This document shows, piece after piece, positions 1-11,130 of a DNA stretch of 64,000 bases (position 1 is the first letter of the stretch; every line of letters begins with the position of its first letter). Location of the stretch: the NCBI GenBank assembly GCA_018881555.1, contig JACAXG010000028.1, positions 3,677,735-3,741,734 on the forward strand, in the 5' to 3' direction. Below the pieces are notes generated by a model that was not told the origin of the DNA, searched no databases, and saw only the letters and a list, made by a program, of their open reading frames with translations. The translations under genes and the position numbers were made by a program. This DNA comes from Amblyornis subalaris (taxonomy: Eukaryota > Chordata > Aves > Passeriformes > Ptilonorhynchidae).

Positions 1-357
1 CAATAAAAACATGTAAGGTCGGTGTTCCTTCTTCCAGCTCCCTTTTCTGCCTCTCCTTTGGTTGGCAATGAGCTCCTCTTTGGACTTTTGTAAAGACTTC
101 AAGGTCCCTTTTCCACCACAGCACCTATGAGACAACTGCTTTCACACCAAAGGGATCCCTTCAGGGCTCCCTGTGAGCCTTACCCTGATCATTAAATAGT
201 TCTTTACAGGGCAATCTTCATTTGGACTTTTTCCCACCTCCTGGATCAGCCTCNTCTCCCTCATCTCCCNAGGGACNTTGCTGCAGTCTCCAGGTGCAGA
301 GCTCACAGCCCCCATGCCACGGTGATGTAACACTCTGTTGTCTTTTCTGCCCCACAG
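1..357 (+). other. 3' part of intron 1 of the plus-strand CYP3A gene
   Basis: The window opens inside intron 1. The stretch ends in a pyrimidine-rich tract and a cag acceptor at 355-357. I looked for a 71-bp first exon with a hydrophobic leader and a donor in the right phase and found none, so exon 1 must lie upstream of the window. Confidence 0.75.
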
Positions 358-451
358 ATACGGGACCTGGCCCTTTGGTTTGTTCAAGAAGTTGGGCATT
401 CCCGGGCCAAGACCTCTGCCTTTCTTTGGGACGTGCCTGGAATATCGCAAG
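358..451 (+). CDS. CYP3A: CYP3A plus-strand gene, exon 2
   Basis: 94 bp; the first base completes a codon begun in exon 1. It encodes the end of the membrane anchor and the proline-rich hinge ([19 protein letters not shown] and onward to LEYRK). Acceptor cag at 355-357, donor gtgagc from 452. Confidence 0.93.
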
Positions 452-3400
452 GTGAGCGACCGAAACCCTCCNGGCTCCAGCAATCCCTGCCCTGCACAGC
501 TGCAGCTGAACAGATAAGTGGTGGTGATAAGCCATCTCCAAATGCCAGCTCCTNTGTAACACTGGGGTTGTGCAAAGGCCAGGCTGGGATAAGTCTCAGC
601 AGCACAGACCAAGGGGCATTCCCAAAGGAGCACTCCCAAGTGGCTGATTTCCAAGCAGCTCACCCAAAGCACAGTGTGCGTTTATACTGCCCCTCGTGAT
701 GGCTTTGGAGGGAAGGAGGACTCATAAAGCACCTCTGAACATCAATTTAGAGCTGTTCCTCCCCACCCACCATCTCCAACATCATCCCCTCCGCTGCCTC
801 CTCTCTGAGATAATTCAGCACCAACNCTGCCAGGGTTCAAGGAGTGTCTGGACAACACACTCAGGCACACAGTGGGATTCTTGTGCCTGCCCTGTGCAGG
901 GCCAGGAGCTGGACTTTGATGACCCTTGTGGGTCTCTTTCGATTCAGGACATTCCATGACAACTTTTAAATCGCTTTCCACAGGGCTTCCTGGAGTTTGA
1001 CACGGCATGTTTCAAGAAATACGGGAAAGTCTGGGGGTGAGTATGAACCACTGATCTCTTCCTAAAGTCAAACTAGAATCTGTAGGAAAGGGAGAAAAAA
1101 TTCATTAGGAAAGCTCCCTTTTCTCTCCCTGCAGCCCTGACAGTCCCAACAGGGTGAGAACAGCAGTGGCAGGGTGCTGCTGGNGGCTTACACTGTAACC
1201 TGATGATGCAGGGCTGGGTCACTGTCACATCACACAGAAACTGTTTTTCCAGTGCTGTGAAAACCAGTTTAAACCTGGCAACAAAAGGCCCCCACCTGCT
1301 CCTAACAAAATCAGCAGCAGAACTATTTACTTAAGCGGGATCTGGAGCTGGGAGGTTGGTTCCTCTGGTTTACCAACAGCAGAGGAATGTGGGTGACTCC
1401 CTTTGGAGCTGATCCAAAGGCTTCCTCGTGCTGCTGATCCCCACCTGCTGCAGCAGGAGCTGCTGCAGTTATGGCTGCTCTGCTCTAGACATCTCCCCTC
1501 ATGGCTTTTGTCACTGCTGTTGTAACTTGGGCTACAACCTTGCAAATCCCCTCTGATGCATCCACCGGTCCCTATAGCAGCTTTAAAAAATGGTGTCTGG
1601 AAAATATATCTTTACACGAGTGGGGAGAGTGCACAAATCAGCTTAATCTACATTTGTTCCAGGAAAGCATTCAGAACTGGCAGCTTAAAGAGACAAAAAC
1701 AAGGACTGAGTTTCATCTCCAAGGATGTCTCAGTGCTGTCAGCCCAAGTCTCCAGACACCCAACTCAAGAGCCTGAAAGGGGTCGAACAAGTTTCCTTCT
1801 AATACTGTAATGTGTTTAAGTGCCTGGAAAAACACAGGGAGTCAGGGGAGGAAGTGAAGACACTTGCTTCATTTAGTATCTGGTCCTTTGAGCAACTGAG
1901 CCCTGCTCATTTCCCAGTGAGTTTGGAAGGTGTTTAGCCCCCCTTATCATTTACAAAACCAGGTGGGAAAAGGTCTGGGAGTCCTTTTCCATCTCTACTT
2001 CCTGCATTTCTAGAACAACAGAGCAGCAAGGCTGGTGATGGAGGAACATTTGTTTAACACATTTTGTCTCACGGGCATCAGCCAAGCCTTACACCTCAAT
2101 TATCAGGTGTTATTTACCTGCCTCCTCTTCTCCCCCCACCAGGATTTACGATGGCAGACAACCCGTGCTGGCTGTCACAGACCCCCAGATCATCAAATCT
2201 GTGCTGGTTAAAGAGTGTTACTCCACCTTCACCAACAGGAGGGTAAGAGCACAAGCGTTGTGATGTACCACAGAGCCCAGAGAGAGCGCAGGAGGGGACA
2301 GGCATGCCAAGCATCCTTGGGGAACGAGTGGCTGCACTGGAGGGATTGCTGTACACGGCCACTGCATGTCACTGTTCCCCTGCCTTACAGCCTGGGACTG
2401 CACGCCCGGGCTGCCGGAGGAAGCAGACAAATTCACCTCTATGTGTATGTGATGAATTTGGGTCCGTGTGAGCAAGCAGGAAGCTGTGAGGGTGCAGCCA
2501 GCACAGGTGCCAGAGCTGGGGTGCAGGGATGTGACACTGTGGGTACACACAGACGTTCAGGTGCGAATGCTGGGCTTGTTCTGGGGCTGGGAATGGCAGC
2601 TCACAGCTGGATTACCGCGGGAAAGGGGATTATTCGTGGGTGTGTGTCTCGAGAGAGGCTGTTTGCCAGGCCATACCCTGCTGCCAGCGGCACTGCCCCT
2701 GGAGTAACCCGGGCGGGGACTCGCGTTCCACACTCCTGNCCTTGCAAGGAGGCTGCTCTCTCCTCTGGGGTTAATCCTGTTTTTCTCTACCTGTGCAGCA
2801 TATAGATCTGGTAGGGGCACTGACCGACGCCATCTCATTAGCCGAGGACGAGCAGTGGAAAAGGCTCCGTACTGTGCTCTCCCCAACCTTCACCAGTGGG
2901 AAGCTAAAGGAGGTAAAACAGAGGAGCAGGTACAGACGAAATCACCGAGTCAGTGGGCAGTGTTTTCAGGCTGAGACTGTCACAGGGGTCTGATTTCTTT
3001 AGTCAGAGCCTGGCAACTAAGNTGGCCCGTTTAATTTATGCCTAATTTAAAGCAGAAAAGTCCTAAAATGAAACCTGAGCAGAGAAGATCTTATTTGTAA
3101 ATATTCATGGAACTCCCTGTAGTCTTCATGAGCCTGTCTAAAAGGAGTAAAATGTACTGTACTGAAGTGACCATGCCTNGTTTTTGTTACAGATGTTCCC
3201 TATAATAAAGCACTATGGGGAAATTTTGGTGAAGAATGTTGAGCAGCAAGTGAAAAAGGACAGCTCACTGTCTGTAAAGGAGTAAGTAGCTGCTAAGAAC
3301 AGCAGGCAGAGCAAACCTTGTTAGCAGATGCTGTGGTTCATTGGTTACCAGCAATGCAGATCTTTCACTGGGTCAGCCAGGGCTCTGAAAGGAGGAGTGG

Positions 3401-6400
3401 GGCTTGCTGAAAGCCTGACTGGAAATTTAAAAGGGGACAATTTAATTCGGATGTTAGGAAACTTCTCGAGGTAGATAGGAAGAAAAATGCTCCAGCATAG
3501 CTTTGTGAATCCAACATAACTCCAAGACTGTCAGGAAAACCCAGTTTTCCCTGCATATACCCAGGAACTCTGTGCAGCACCTTCTCATCCCACAGGACAN
3601 GGGGGTTGCTGACATCTCTGCCCCACACACATCCCACTGTGGGATGCTCGTCCATCACCTGCCCCATTGCTGGGGGCCTGAGGCTGTAGAGTGGCCCTGA
3701 GTGTATTTTCCTCGTCTGTGCCCTCCATGTGGACTCTGGAAAAAAGCCTGTGCATTTCACCCCCAGTTTCAGAGCACAAATGCAGAAGGGGCAGCTGCCA
3801 CACGCCAGCAAAGCTCCCNCTTAACAAAAACCCCAAAGGGGAGGGCTCGGACAGTCTGTGCCATGGGGCTCTGCTGGGTTGAACAAGAGCACTCCCAGGG
3901 CAGGTTTGAGGCAAGGTGTGTTGCCACCCCTTCCCAAGAAGTTACCATGCCAAGTTCCACATGCTGTCCTTCCACTAACCCATTCCTGTAGCTCCACGCT
4001 GTGTTAAAATCCTTGGAAAAGCTGTCTGACTTCAAAACCTGTGCAGGCTTGAAACCAAAGCTCTCTGAAAAATCTATCCCCTTCTCTGTAAGAGCTGTTC
4101 AGTTACCACATATCCAATTTTCTTTTCAAACCCAGGGCAGGAGGTCTTATGANAATTTATTTTTGAATGTCAAATAGGCATAAGGAAAAAATGCATTTGC
4201 TTAGTCCAAATATTTAAGCACAGTCTATCTTTTCCTCAGCATCTTTGGAAGCTACAGCATGGATGTGGTCACCAGCACTTCCTTTGGTGTGAACATTGAC
4301 TCCATGAACAACCCCAAAGACCCCTTTGTCAGAGAGATGAAGAAATTGGTCAAGTTTGACTTTTTTGACCCACTCTTCATCTTATCATGTAAGTGACTCC
4401 AACTATTGCTTGGATAACTTCCCTTGTCCCATCATTTCCTCATTGTTAGCTTCATGCTAAAGCTCTGGGAAGGAGATGGGTATAAGCTCCCTCCACCTTT
4501 GGCATCCACAGTGCAGGAAACACATGAACCACCCAGAAATATCCAATTAAGTGCTGGGAGATTATTCAAAGACTGAAAAGCAAGTGAGGCTTGAGGAAAG
4601 TGGTGCTATCCGAAATGCATTTTCTGGAAGAGAGTGCTGAGTGGGGNCTGTAATTAGGTGCAATTTCCTTCAGTGCAGTAGCTTGGGAGCAACGGACCTT
4701 AAATCAAGGTTAGATACCTTGCTGAAACCCAGGGAAAGTTGGGATCTGTGCATAGAGAAGGTTCTGGTGCTGTAGATTTTGTGAATCCATACAGAAGGAG
4801 ATCCAGTTTCTGTGATGTAGGAAATGCACTGAAGGGGACTTGAAAAGGTTTGCATGAGCACAGCAGAGCAGTGAATAGCTCAGCCTGAAAAAAGAAATCA
4901 GAATTTTCAATATTTCTCTTCTGAGCCACATTCCTGTTGTAGTCCTGTCCAGAAGTAACCTGTCCTCAGAAAGCAGAGCCTCAGAAATAGGAGATGGAAT
5001 ATGCCTTGGTCATCTCCTAAAGGAATGATCATACCCAGCTTGGCTGTGCCCATTTGACACAAAAACTATTCCAAGGGAATGAGAGAGAGGAAAAAAGGCA
5101 AATTCCAAGCTTTTTTTCGGGTAAAGAAATTAAAAAAGGAANTAATTTCTCAGTAGCATCATTATTTCCTCAGTAACCTCCACAGCTATCTGATNTGAGG
5201 AGGGGCTTGTTTACAGTGTACAATTTAGTTCTCCATTTGTTTTCCAGTTGTTTTCCCATTTCTTACTCCTATCTTGGCCAAGATGAACGTAAGCTTCTTC
5301 CCCACCGATTCTGTAGATTTTTTCATGAGATCCATCTCCAAAATTAAGCACGAACGTGAAAAGGAGCCTCACAAGGTGAGTGGGAATTTGTGAGCAATTG
5401 TGGCAGAAAGCACACTGAAGTGAGATATAATTAGAGTGATGATATCAAAGGTGAAGCCAAAGTACAATGACTCAACAAAACCCTGAGCCTACTCAAGTGT
5501 AAACACTTCATTTTAATACTGTCAGAAAAGCCCCACCTGACCCGTCCTGGCAGGGAGTCAGGGGGACTTTGTACATCCGTGATCTGAAGCTAAATCCAGA
5601 TAAAGGCTCAGCAGAATTGGACTAAGCTTCAGTCTGCAGCACTTGTAATGAGTCAGAGTGAGAGACTCCCTGAAGAAGATTAGGCAGAGGATGAGAGTGC
5701 AGAGTAAGCAGCACACGAGCAGCAAAACCACCTTTAGGCTTGTACCTTCCCCTCTCGCTTTTCAAAACCTGCAGCTGCTTCCTGACAAAAGAGTTTGGAT
5801 CCCTTTCCCAAAATTCATTCAAGACACTGCTCTCCCACCCTGTGGCTCGATGAAAAGGACAGACAGGTTTTCAAAATAAAAAGCAAGCGCTATGTTTCTC
5901 AACAAGGAAGTCNTGCATTTTGGGGATGCTTTTGTTTACAAATTGTGCTTNGGCTGTGAAATCTGCTCATCTGAGNCCTCAAAGAAACTCTCCTGCTTTC
6001 CNTCTCAGGGCAGGGTAGATTTTCTGCAGCTGATGATCGAATCCCAGAACTCAGCCAGCCCTGGGAACAACGAAGCAAATCACTCATATAAAGGTAACAA
6101 CACCCAAATANTCATCATGGGAACAGGGGCTGTGGGAGTGAGGAGAGGATGGGGAGGTGTTTGAGTCACCATCATCTCCACTGACCAGCTCCAGACAGGA
6201 GTCTGTCCCTTGCTGCCAGCACCAGGAATAAGGTCCTGCCAGGAGAGCAGGACAGCCATGTCAGTTATTTATACTCAGGAAATCACCTGCCTCCTCCATA
6301 AAATGGATTTTTGCAGGCAGACAGAGTCGTTATAAAAGCGTTATCAGAAAACAACNGCAACAAACCTGCCTCAACACCACCTATTGCTGCCTGCTCCTCG

Positions 6401-8519
6401 CTGAGCCCATCANCCAACACTGGTTTTCTCATCTCCCCACAGGCCTGACTGATACAGAGGTCCTGGCCCAGGCATTCATCTTTATTTTTGCTGGGTATGA
6501 GCCCACCAGCAACTCCCTCGGTTACCTGGCCTACGAGCTGGCCATGCACCCTGACGTGCAGCAAAAGGTGATGCAGGAGATCGACACAGCCCTACCCAAC
6601 AAGGTATGGGGACACTGAGTGATGGGGANGACCCTCTGACCCTGCTGCCCTCCTGCTTCAGTCAGGGCAATGAGAAATCTTTAGCTTCCAAACACCCTCC
6701 CCATGGATTTTCCAAGAGCTCCAAGAGTCACACACCGAGACAACTCAGCCCTGCAGGGATTTTCTTTTGACAGCTGCAGNCTCCCAGCCACCCACCCCTG
6801 CACAAAGCCGTTTGCCACACTCTGCACCCGTGCACAAGTGGCTGTGAATTTCCAGGCATTTCCATAAATCAGGGGTGGAAAAATGAAACCAATTACTCAA
6901 TTTCTACCTTGCATTCTGTTCTTCAGCCAGNCTGAGTCACATNTGGGGCAGCGAGGGTTGGGGACACNCTGGTCGTTTTAGGACAATCCAATTCTGATGC
7001 CAACACACTNGGTCACCTTCCTCCTCTCGTCCTGCAGGCTCCTCTCACATATGAAGCAGTTATGAAATTGGAATATCTTGACATGACAGTGAACGAAACC
7101 CTCCGGATGTACCCCCTGGGGGGGCGGATCGAGAGAACCTGCAAGAAGGACGTGGAAATCAATGGAGTGGTCATTCCCAAAGGAACCGTGGTCACGATCC
7201 CGCCCTATGTCCTGCACTACGACCCCGAGTACTGGCCCAACCCAGACGAGTTCAGACCGGAAAGGTACAAAAAGCTTAATGAAAGGGAAGAAATATCNCA
7301 CTGCTTTTTCCTCAGTAATTAAGCATTAATCTCTGATTAGCTTCCTAATGGTGTTCTTCCTATCTTTTTACAAACAATACGGATGAGAAATTGCAGGCTC
7401 ATGGGAATGTCATTTTAAGATGAAAATGAGCTTTGCACTTAAAGGAGGGTTTCAAACAACATAATCTTATTGGGAGAATAACATTGATACCTCACAGGAT
7501 CTTGTAGCCAGTTTCTAAGCTCGCTGAGAGGGGGTAAATGGGGAGTTTTTGTAACTCTGGCCATCCTCTGTATAATCCTCCTTGCTGAACCTGTTCCCTT
7601 CACACAAGCTTCTGCAAAATATGCCAGACTTGATCCTTCCAGAATGGCCTTCCCTTCTTGTTTTCAAGGAAGTGATAACCTTCTCTAGTTGGTTATCTTT
7701 ATAATTGGTATCTGCCTCTCATTCTCAGAGAAACTGAAGCCATAGNCTGCTCCTAACCAAAACAAATTCTGGCTTCTCTCTCACTAANCACCACAGAGAG
7801 GAAATATCTGTTGCTGTGGGACACGACAGGATGTTGCCTAGATTTTCACCTTGCTTCCAACTTTTACTAATCTGGATGGACAGAATTAGAATCAAACCCT
7901 CAAAGTGGGATCCCACCCTGTCCTGGGCAAGGGCTTGGTCACAGCACTCGATTTCTGGGGTGCCCTGAGACACCTTAGGAAAAACCCAAACAAGGCTCTG
8001 CAGGGCACCAGCAAGAAATCCTTGGATATATAAGATATGTACGTTTTGGGTTTTTGCTGCCTTAATTTCTGTTCCCCAACCACGTCCTTATGCAGGTTCA
8101 GTAANGAGAACAAGGAGTCCCTAGACCCCTACACGTACCTGCCCTTTGGGGCTGGTCCCAGGAACTGCATCGGGATGAGGTTTGCTCTCCTGACCCTGAA
8201 AGTTGCCATCNTCTCCCTGCTGCAGCATTTCACCTTCCAGACCTGCAAAGAGACTCAGGTGAGGAGCAGGTTGTGGCTGGAGGCTCTCACGGGAGGGGCT
8301 GCGTGCCAACGCCAGAGCTTTGCACTTCCAGGCACCACGGATCCACTCGTGCCCCAACCTTTCATCTCCACTTATTTAACTTGCCCATCTCCACGAGTGT
8401 TTTCCCTCTTATTGTTGCAGATCCCCNTCAAGCTGAGTTCACAGGGGCTCTTAACACCAGAGAAGCCGATTATTCTGAAGTTGGTGCCCCGGACCAGCTC
8501 TGCACCCGAAAAGAAGTGA
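358..8519 (+). CDS. CYP3A: Cytochrome P450 family 3 subfamily A, exons 2-13 (5' partial)
   Basis: ER-membrane heme monooxygenase that should oxidise steroids and lipophilic xenobiotics using electrons from NADPH-P450 reductase. Coding exons: 358-451, 984-1036, 2143-2242, 2799-2912, 3193-3281, 4240-4388, 5248-5375, 6009-6093, 6443-6603, 7038-7264, 8096-8258, 8421-8519. All introns are GT-AG and phases join without a break. Eleven exon lengths equal those I recall for mammalian CYP3A exons 2-8, 10-12 and the terminal exon; exon 9 is 18 bp longer. Visible landmarks: the proline-rich hinge [12 protein letters not shown] in exon 2, the [19 protein letters not shown] segment (helix C region), the ExxR motif NETLR in exon 11, and the heme loop [10 protein letters not shown] in exon 12. 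With the usual 71-bp first exon the protein would be about 510 residues. Exon 1 (membrane anchor) is not in the window. Oddity: the I-helix reads AGYEPTS, with proline where nearly all CYP3A have the catalytic threonine. Avian paralogue identity (for example CYP3A37 versus CYP3A80) cannot be settled here. Confidence 0.95.
984..1036 (+). CDS. CYP3A: CYP3A plus-strand gene, exon 3
   Basis: 53 bp encoding [18 protein letters not shown], with the last codon split 2+1 into exon 4. Acceptor cag, donor gtgagt. Too short to appear as a stand-alone open frame; found by family similarity and splice signals. Confidence 0.93.
2143..2242 (+). CDS. CYP3A: CYP3A plus-strand gene, exon 4
   Basis: 100 bp encoding [19 protein letters not shown] and onward to STFTNRR, the substrate-channel beta-1 region of P450s. 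Acceptor cag at 2140-2142, donor gtaaga. Confidence 0.94.
2799..2912 (+). CDS. CYP3A: CYP3A plus-strand gene, exon 5
   Basis: 114 bp, phase 0 at both ends. It encodes the B-C loop and helix C with the hallmark [19 protein letters not shown]; the Trp and Arg of WKRLR contact the heme propionate in family structures. Acceptor gcag, donor gtaaaa. Confidence 0.95.
3193..3281 (+). CDS. CYP3A: CYP3A plus-strand gene, exon 6
   Basis: 89 bp starting [15 protein letters not shown] (helix D) and ending in a split codon. Acceptor ttacag, donor gtaagt. Confidence 0.93.
4240..4388 (+). CDS. CYP3A: CYP3A plus-strand gene, exon 7
   Basis: 149 bp encoding [18 protein letters not shown] and onward to [11 protein letters not shown]: helix E and the start of helix F, part of the substrate-recognition roof. 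Acceptor ctcag, donor gtaagt. Confidence 0.95.
5248..5375 (+). CDS. CYP3A: CYP3A plus-strand gene, exon 8
   Basis: 128 bp encoding [17 protein letters not shown] through [15 protein letters not shown], the F-G loop and helix G that dips into the ER membrane in CYP3A structures. Acceptor ttccag, donor gtgagt. Confidence 0.94.
6009..6093 (+). CDS. CYP3A: CYP3A plus-strand gene, exon 9
   Basis: 85 bp encoding [19 protein letters not shown] and onward to SYK plus one base. The RVDFLQLMI core is diagnostic for CYP3A. It is 18 bp (6 codons) longer than the 67-bp exon 9 I recall for human CYP3A4; the minus-strand paralogue has the same 85 bp. A second cag at 6011-6013 would break the frame, so the acceptor ending at 6008 is chosen. 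Confidence 0.92.
6443..6603 (+). CDS. CYP3A: CYP3A plus-strand gene, exon 10 (I-helix with Pro for Thr)
   Basis: 161 bp encoding the I-helix: [16 protein letters not shown] and onward to ALPNK. The CCC codon at 6502-6504 (about residue 315, equivalent to Thr309 of human CYP3A4) gives proline in place of the O2-activating threonine; the paralogue in this window has ACC. Acceptor cacag, donor gtatgg. Confidence 0.95.
7038..7264 (+). CDS. CYP3A: CYP3A plus-strand gene, exon 11 (ExxR)
   Basis: 227 bp from [16 protein letters not shown] through [19 protein letters not shown] to EFRPER. It holds the helix-K ExxR pair (E and R of NETLR) and the PERF-type region. Acceptor tgcag, donor gtacaa. It ends 2 bases into the Arg codon completed by exon 12. 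Confidence 0.96.
8096..8258 (+). CDS. CYP3A: CYP3A plus-strand gene, exon 12 (heme-binding loop)
   Basis: 163 bp. It carries [19 protein letters not shown], the FxxGxRxCxG heme loop with the proximal Cys ligand. Two Ns (8105, 8211) leave one residue each undetermined but do not change the frame. Acceptor tgcag, donor gtgagg. Confidence 0.96.
8421..8519 (+). CDS. CYP3A: CYP3A plus-strand gene, exon 13 and stop
   Basis: 99 bp encoding the beta-3 hairpin and C-terminus ([20 protein letters not shown]), ending in SAPEKK and a TGA at 8517-8519. One N at 8427. The tail is 10 residues shorter than in the minus-strand paralogue. Confidence 0.94.
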   Translation: MPXKLSSQGLLTPEKPIILKLVPRTSSAPEKK

Positions 8520-9065
8520 AAGCCAGCTGTGTCTGCCACAGTCCCCAGCACCCAGTGACTGCTGTGCCAACAAAGGGAGCACACATCACAGGAAGTCTCT
8601 CCTACACGTACAGACACACAAGAGCAGCTCCAGTTAATTCTGGAAGCAATTACTACATATTTACTAATAAACATAGCTGTCAGAAACGTAACGTGGATCA
8701 CTGGGCAGTGACAATACACAGTCCCCTTAATTTTGATTGCAGAAAACAAGAAATAAATCCAAATGAGAAGCTGATCATCCACTTCTAAGGGGGGCTTCTC
8801 CATCTGGAGGGAAGGAATTTCTGCCACATCCAAGAAAAACAAGGTGTGATGGCAACTCAAACTGCCAGACCTCGGCGGGCAGGGACGGGCGCTGCTCTTC
8901 TGGGTGTACCAGCGCTTGAAATTTCCTGTGTTCTAATTGAGACGACTGGTGTGAGACTACACGTCCTAGTTACCAACCCTCTCCTGTGCCATGTGTTAAT
9001 TAAACTAAAGTGTGTACAAATACTGTCATTAAAAATGTTTGAGAGCTGCTCTGTGTTGTGTATAG
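8520..9065 (+). other. Probable 3' UTR of the plus-strand CYP3A gene
   Basis: The stretch after the TGA has no coding signal. AATAAA-type hexamers occur at 8666-8671 and 8752-8757, and ATTAAA at 9028-9033 is followed 18-30 bases later by a GT-rich tract (9051-9062), the best match to a cleavage site. The exact 3' end is an inference. Confidence 0.5.
9028..9033 (+). terminator. Candidate polyadenylation signal (ATTAAA)
   Basis: ATTAAA with a downstream GT-rich element at 9051-9062, about 510 bp after the CYP3A stop codon. The hexamer at 8752 is an alternative. Confidence 0.4.
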
Positions 9066-9094
9066 NGGCTGATCACTTCCTATTTAAAACCCGT

Positions 9095-9205
9095 ATTCAG
9101 CCTCAACCCTTGAAATTATCCATGTACATTGCTTTCCACTTAATTTAATGAATCTGATCCTTCATTTAATGCCATCAAACCCTCCCATTTGTACAGGATT
9201 TTACA
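9095..9205 (+). repeat. Noncoding block A1, diverged copy of block at 26352-26490
   Basis: Shares in order and orientation with 26352-26490: TTCAGCCTCA, CTTGAAATTATCCA, GATCCTTCATTTA, a CCTCC motif and CATTTGTA. Spacing is nearly the same with small indels. Either a duplicated noncoding element or an old repeat family. Confidence 0.6.
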
Positions 9206-10500
9206 AACACTCCAGCTCCCACCTCTTACTTTGATTAAGAGGTTGCCTTCAGTTCAGCACCGGCCAACCCTGCTCCATGCTGGAGTGACAGAGGATGGAT
9301 TAGAGAGAGCAGCAGCTCACAGGAGGAGAGGACAGCACTGCAGGAGGGCCAGTGCTCCTGGAGGAATGGTCTGGACACAGGCTGGAGCTGAACCTTTCCT
9401 CCNAAAGCCATGGATGGGGTTTAGTCCTTGCTCATGGTGGGGTTTTAGGAGCTTTGAGCTGCTCCAGAGCCGTTCCTGTCATCAACAGGATGCTCTGACC
9501 AAAGGGCTCATGCCATGCCTGACCATACAAACCAGGAATATAAAAAATAGGTGGGAGGTTCTCCCAGCTCTGAATTTCACACACCAGTTCACCCCAGTAA
9601 ATTGTGCTGGTCCTGACACCTCCCAGCCAAAACAGGTATGAGTGAAATGGGAAAGGCTTTTACAAGAGCTGCAACACAAATCAAGTCATCCCTCAACTTT
9701 CTCCTGGCATCCTTCACTCCAAGGTGTTATCTGCTGGATCATGGTGTGTAATTTTCTCCTGTGGCAATATATTTTGCTCTTTAGTCCAGCAGACAAAACT
9801 GCAACNCGACCCAGATGCTGCAATCCCACACGGTACAAATTCATTCAAGAATTCAGCTCCATCCTTTTCCAATGAATATCAGGTGGACAGACAACAGTGC
9901 AGCGGATTCCTCATCACTGGAAATCCCCAAATCAAAGCTGTCCATTTTTCTGGAAGATACAGCAACACTCACCAGGCTCTAATTCAAGAGTAAGCAGCTT
10001 GTGCTGTCCCAAAAGGCAGATAAAACAATTATAGTGCTCCCTTCTGATTCATCATCTGTGATAGACTGTTTGGGCTGTGCTGTGCACACAGCAAGGCTCT
10101 TAGGAGTGCTGCCAATGAGGCCCTGCCTCAGTTTAATCTGTTGCCCATCTCTTACCAGGGGTTAAAAACCATCGGTGAAAGAGCTGGGCCTGTCTCACTG
10201 ACTGCGATGCTGCAGCAGCTCTGATGGGGAGAGCGCAGTGCATGGACAAATGTGTTAAAAAATGGCATTTTTCTTGTAGAAAATCCAGCGCCAGGCAACA
10301 TGAACTCAGATTGAGGCAAAGGGAAAGAAAGGTGAAGCCATCACGAAAGCAGCAAATCACTCACATGTCAAAGAACTGCTTTAAAGTTGTGAAAAGTCAT
10401 TTTGGTACCTGATGAGCAAACCCAGGTGCCCGTGCAGGGTGCTCAGAAGCACAAAGGGTTAATCCAGCCACACCCCGACTCGGGCAGTCCCTGCCCAGCC
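9206..10500. other. Intergenic, nothing recognised
   Basis: Short chance frames only; no splice-consistent exon, RNA gene or known repeat recognised by eye. Confidence 0.5.
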
Positions 10501-10515
10501 CGTGGCTCTCCGGGA

Positions 10516-10650
10516 ATGAAGTCATTAAGTGCAACTGTACAGATCATTCTTCCAAATGTGAAAAATGTGACTAATTTTCCGGCTTCAGCCAATTATGACC
10601 TGCCAGGACTATCATAACAGCCCATAAATAATGTGTAACAAAATCATGGT
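10516..10650 (+). repeat. Noncoding block A2, diverged copy of block at 28494-28640
   Basis: Aligns by eye with 28494-28640. Both hold ATGA(A/G)GTC(A/G)TTA, a TTC-rich segment, then GAAAAAT(G/A)TGA and TAATT, then CCAATTA followed by CCTGCCAG and ACTA. It lies 1.4 kb after block A1; the partner blocks are 2.1 kb apart in the same order. Confidence 0.6.
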
Positions 10651-10930
10651 AATGAGTCTTCTAGAAGAAAATTAGATCCTCCGTGTCTTAACTCCATAAA
10701 ATTACTTTGCTTTTAAGGGCTGCCTCCATCATTCCCAGCACTTTCCATTGCTGTGCTGGTCACCCCTCAGGAAGGGTTTGGCCAGGAGTGTGCTGGTCCT
10801 AGGAGCTGAGCATGCATCAGGTTTCACTGGTTTGGCTGTTTCCACTTTAAATCAGGCACAGCACTGCTTAACTCACCTTTTGAATGGTTTTTGCTGATAA
10901 AACATTTATTTTACCTGGATCCCTTGCTGA

Positions 10931-11130
10931 TTCATAAAACCATAGAATCTTTACAGTTGGAAAAGGCCTCTAAGATCATCAAATCCNGCCATTAACCCAC
11001 CACCATGTTCACCACTAGATCATGTAAACCAGGTCCCCAAGTGCCACAAACNNTTTTTGAACANTTCCAGGGATGGAGATTCCCCCACTGCCCTGGGCAG
11101 CCCCTTCCAGTGCTGGACCACTATTTCAAC
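10931..11130 (-). mobile_element. CR1-type LINE, 5'-truncated 3' end
   Basis: In reverse orientation it reads like the avian CR1 3' terminus: CATAGAATC, GTTGGAAAAGGCCTC, AAGATCATC, then the CCAGGGATGGAGATTCC and GGGCAGCCCCTTCCAGTGC segments. It contains several Ns and has no coding capacity. Diverged, so probably old. Confidence 0.85.

Noticed and set aside
2215..2805. 196-codon plus-strand frame between P450 exons 4 and 5
   Set aside because: It lies mostly in a GC-rich intron whose flanking exons join perfectly without it.
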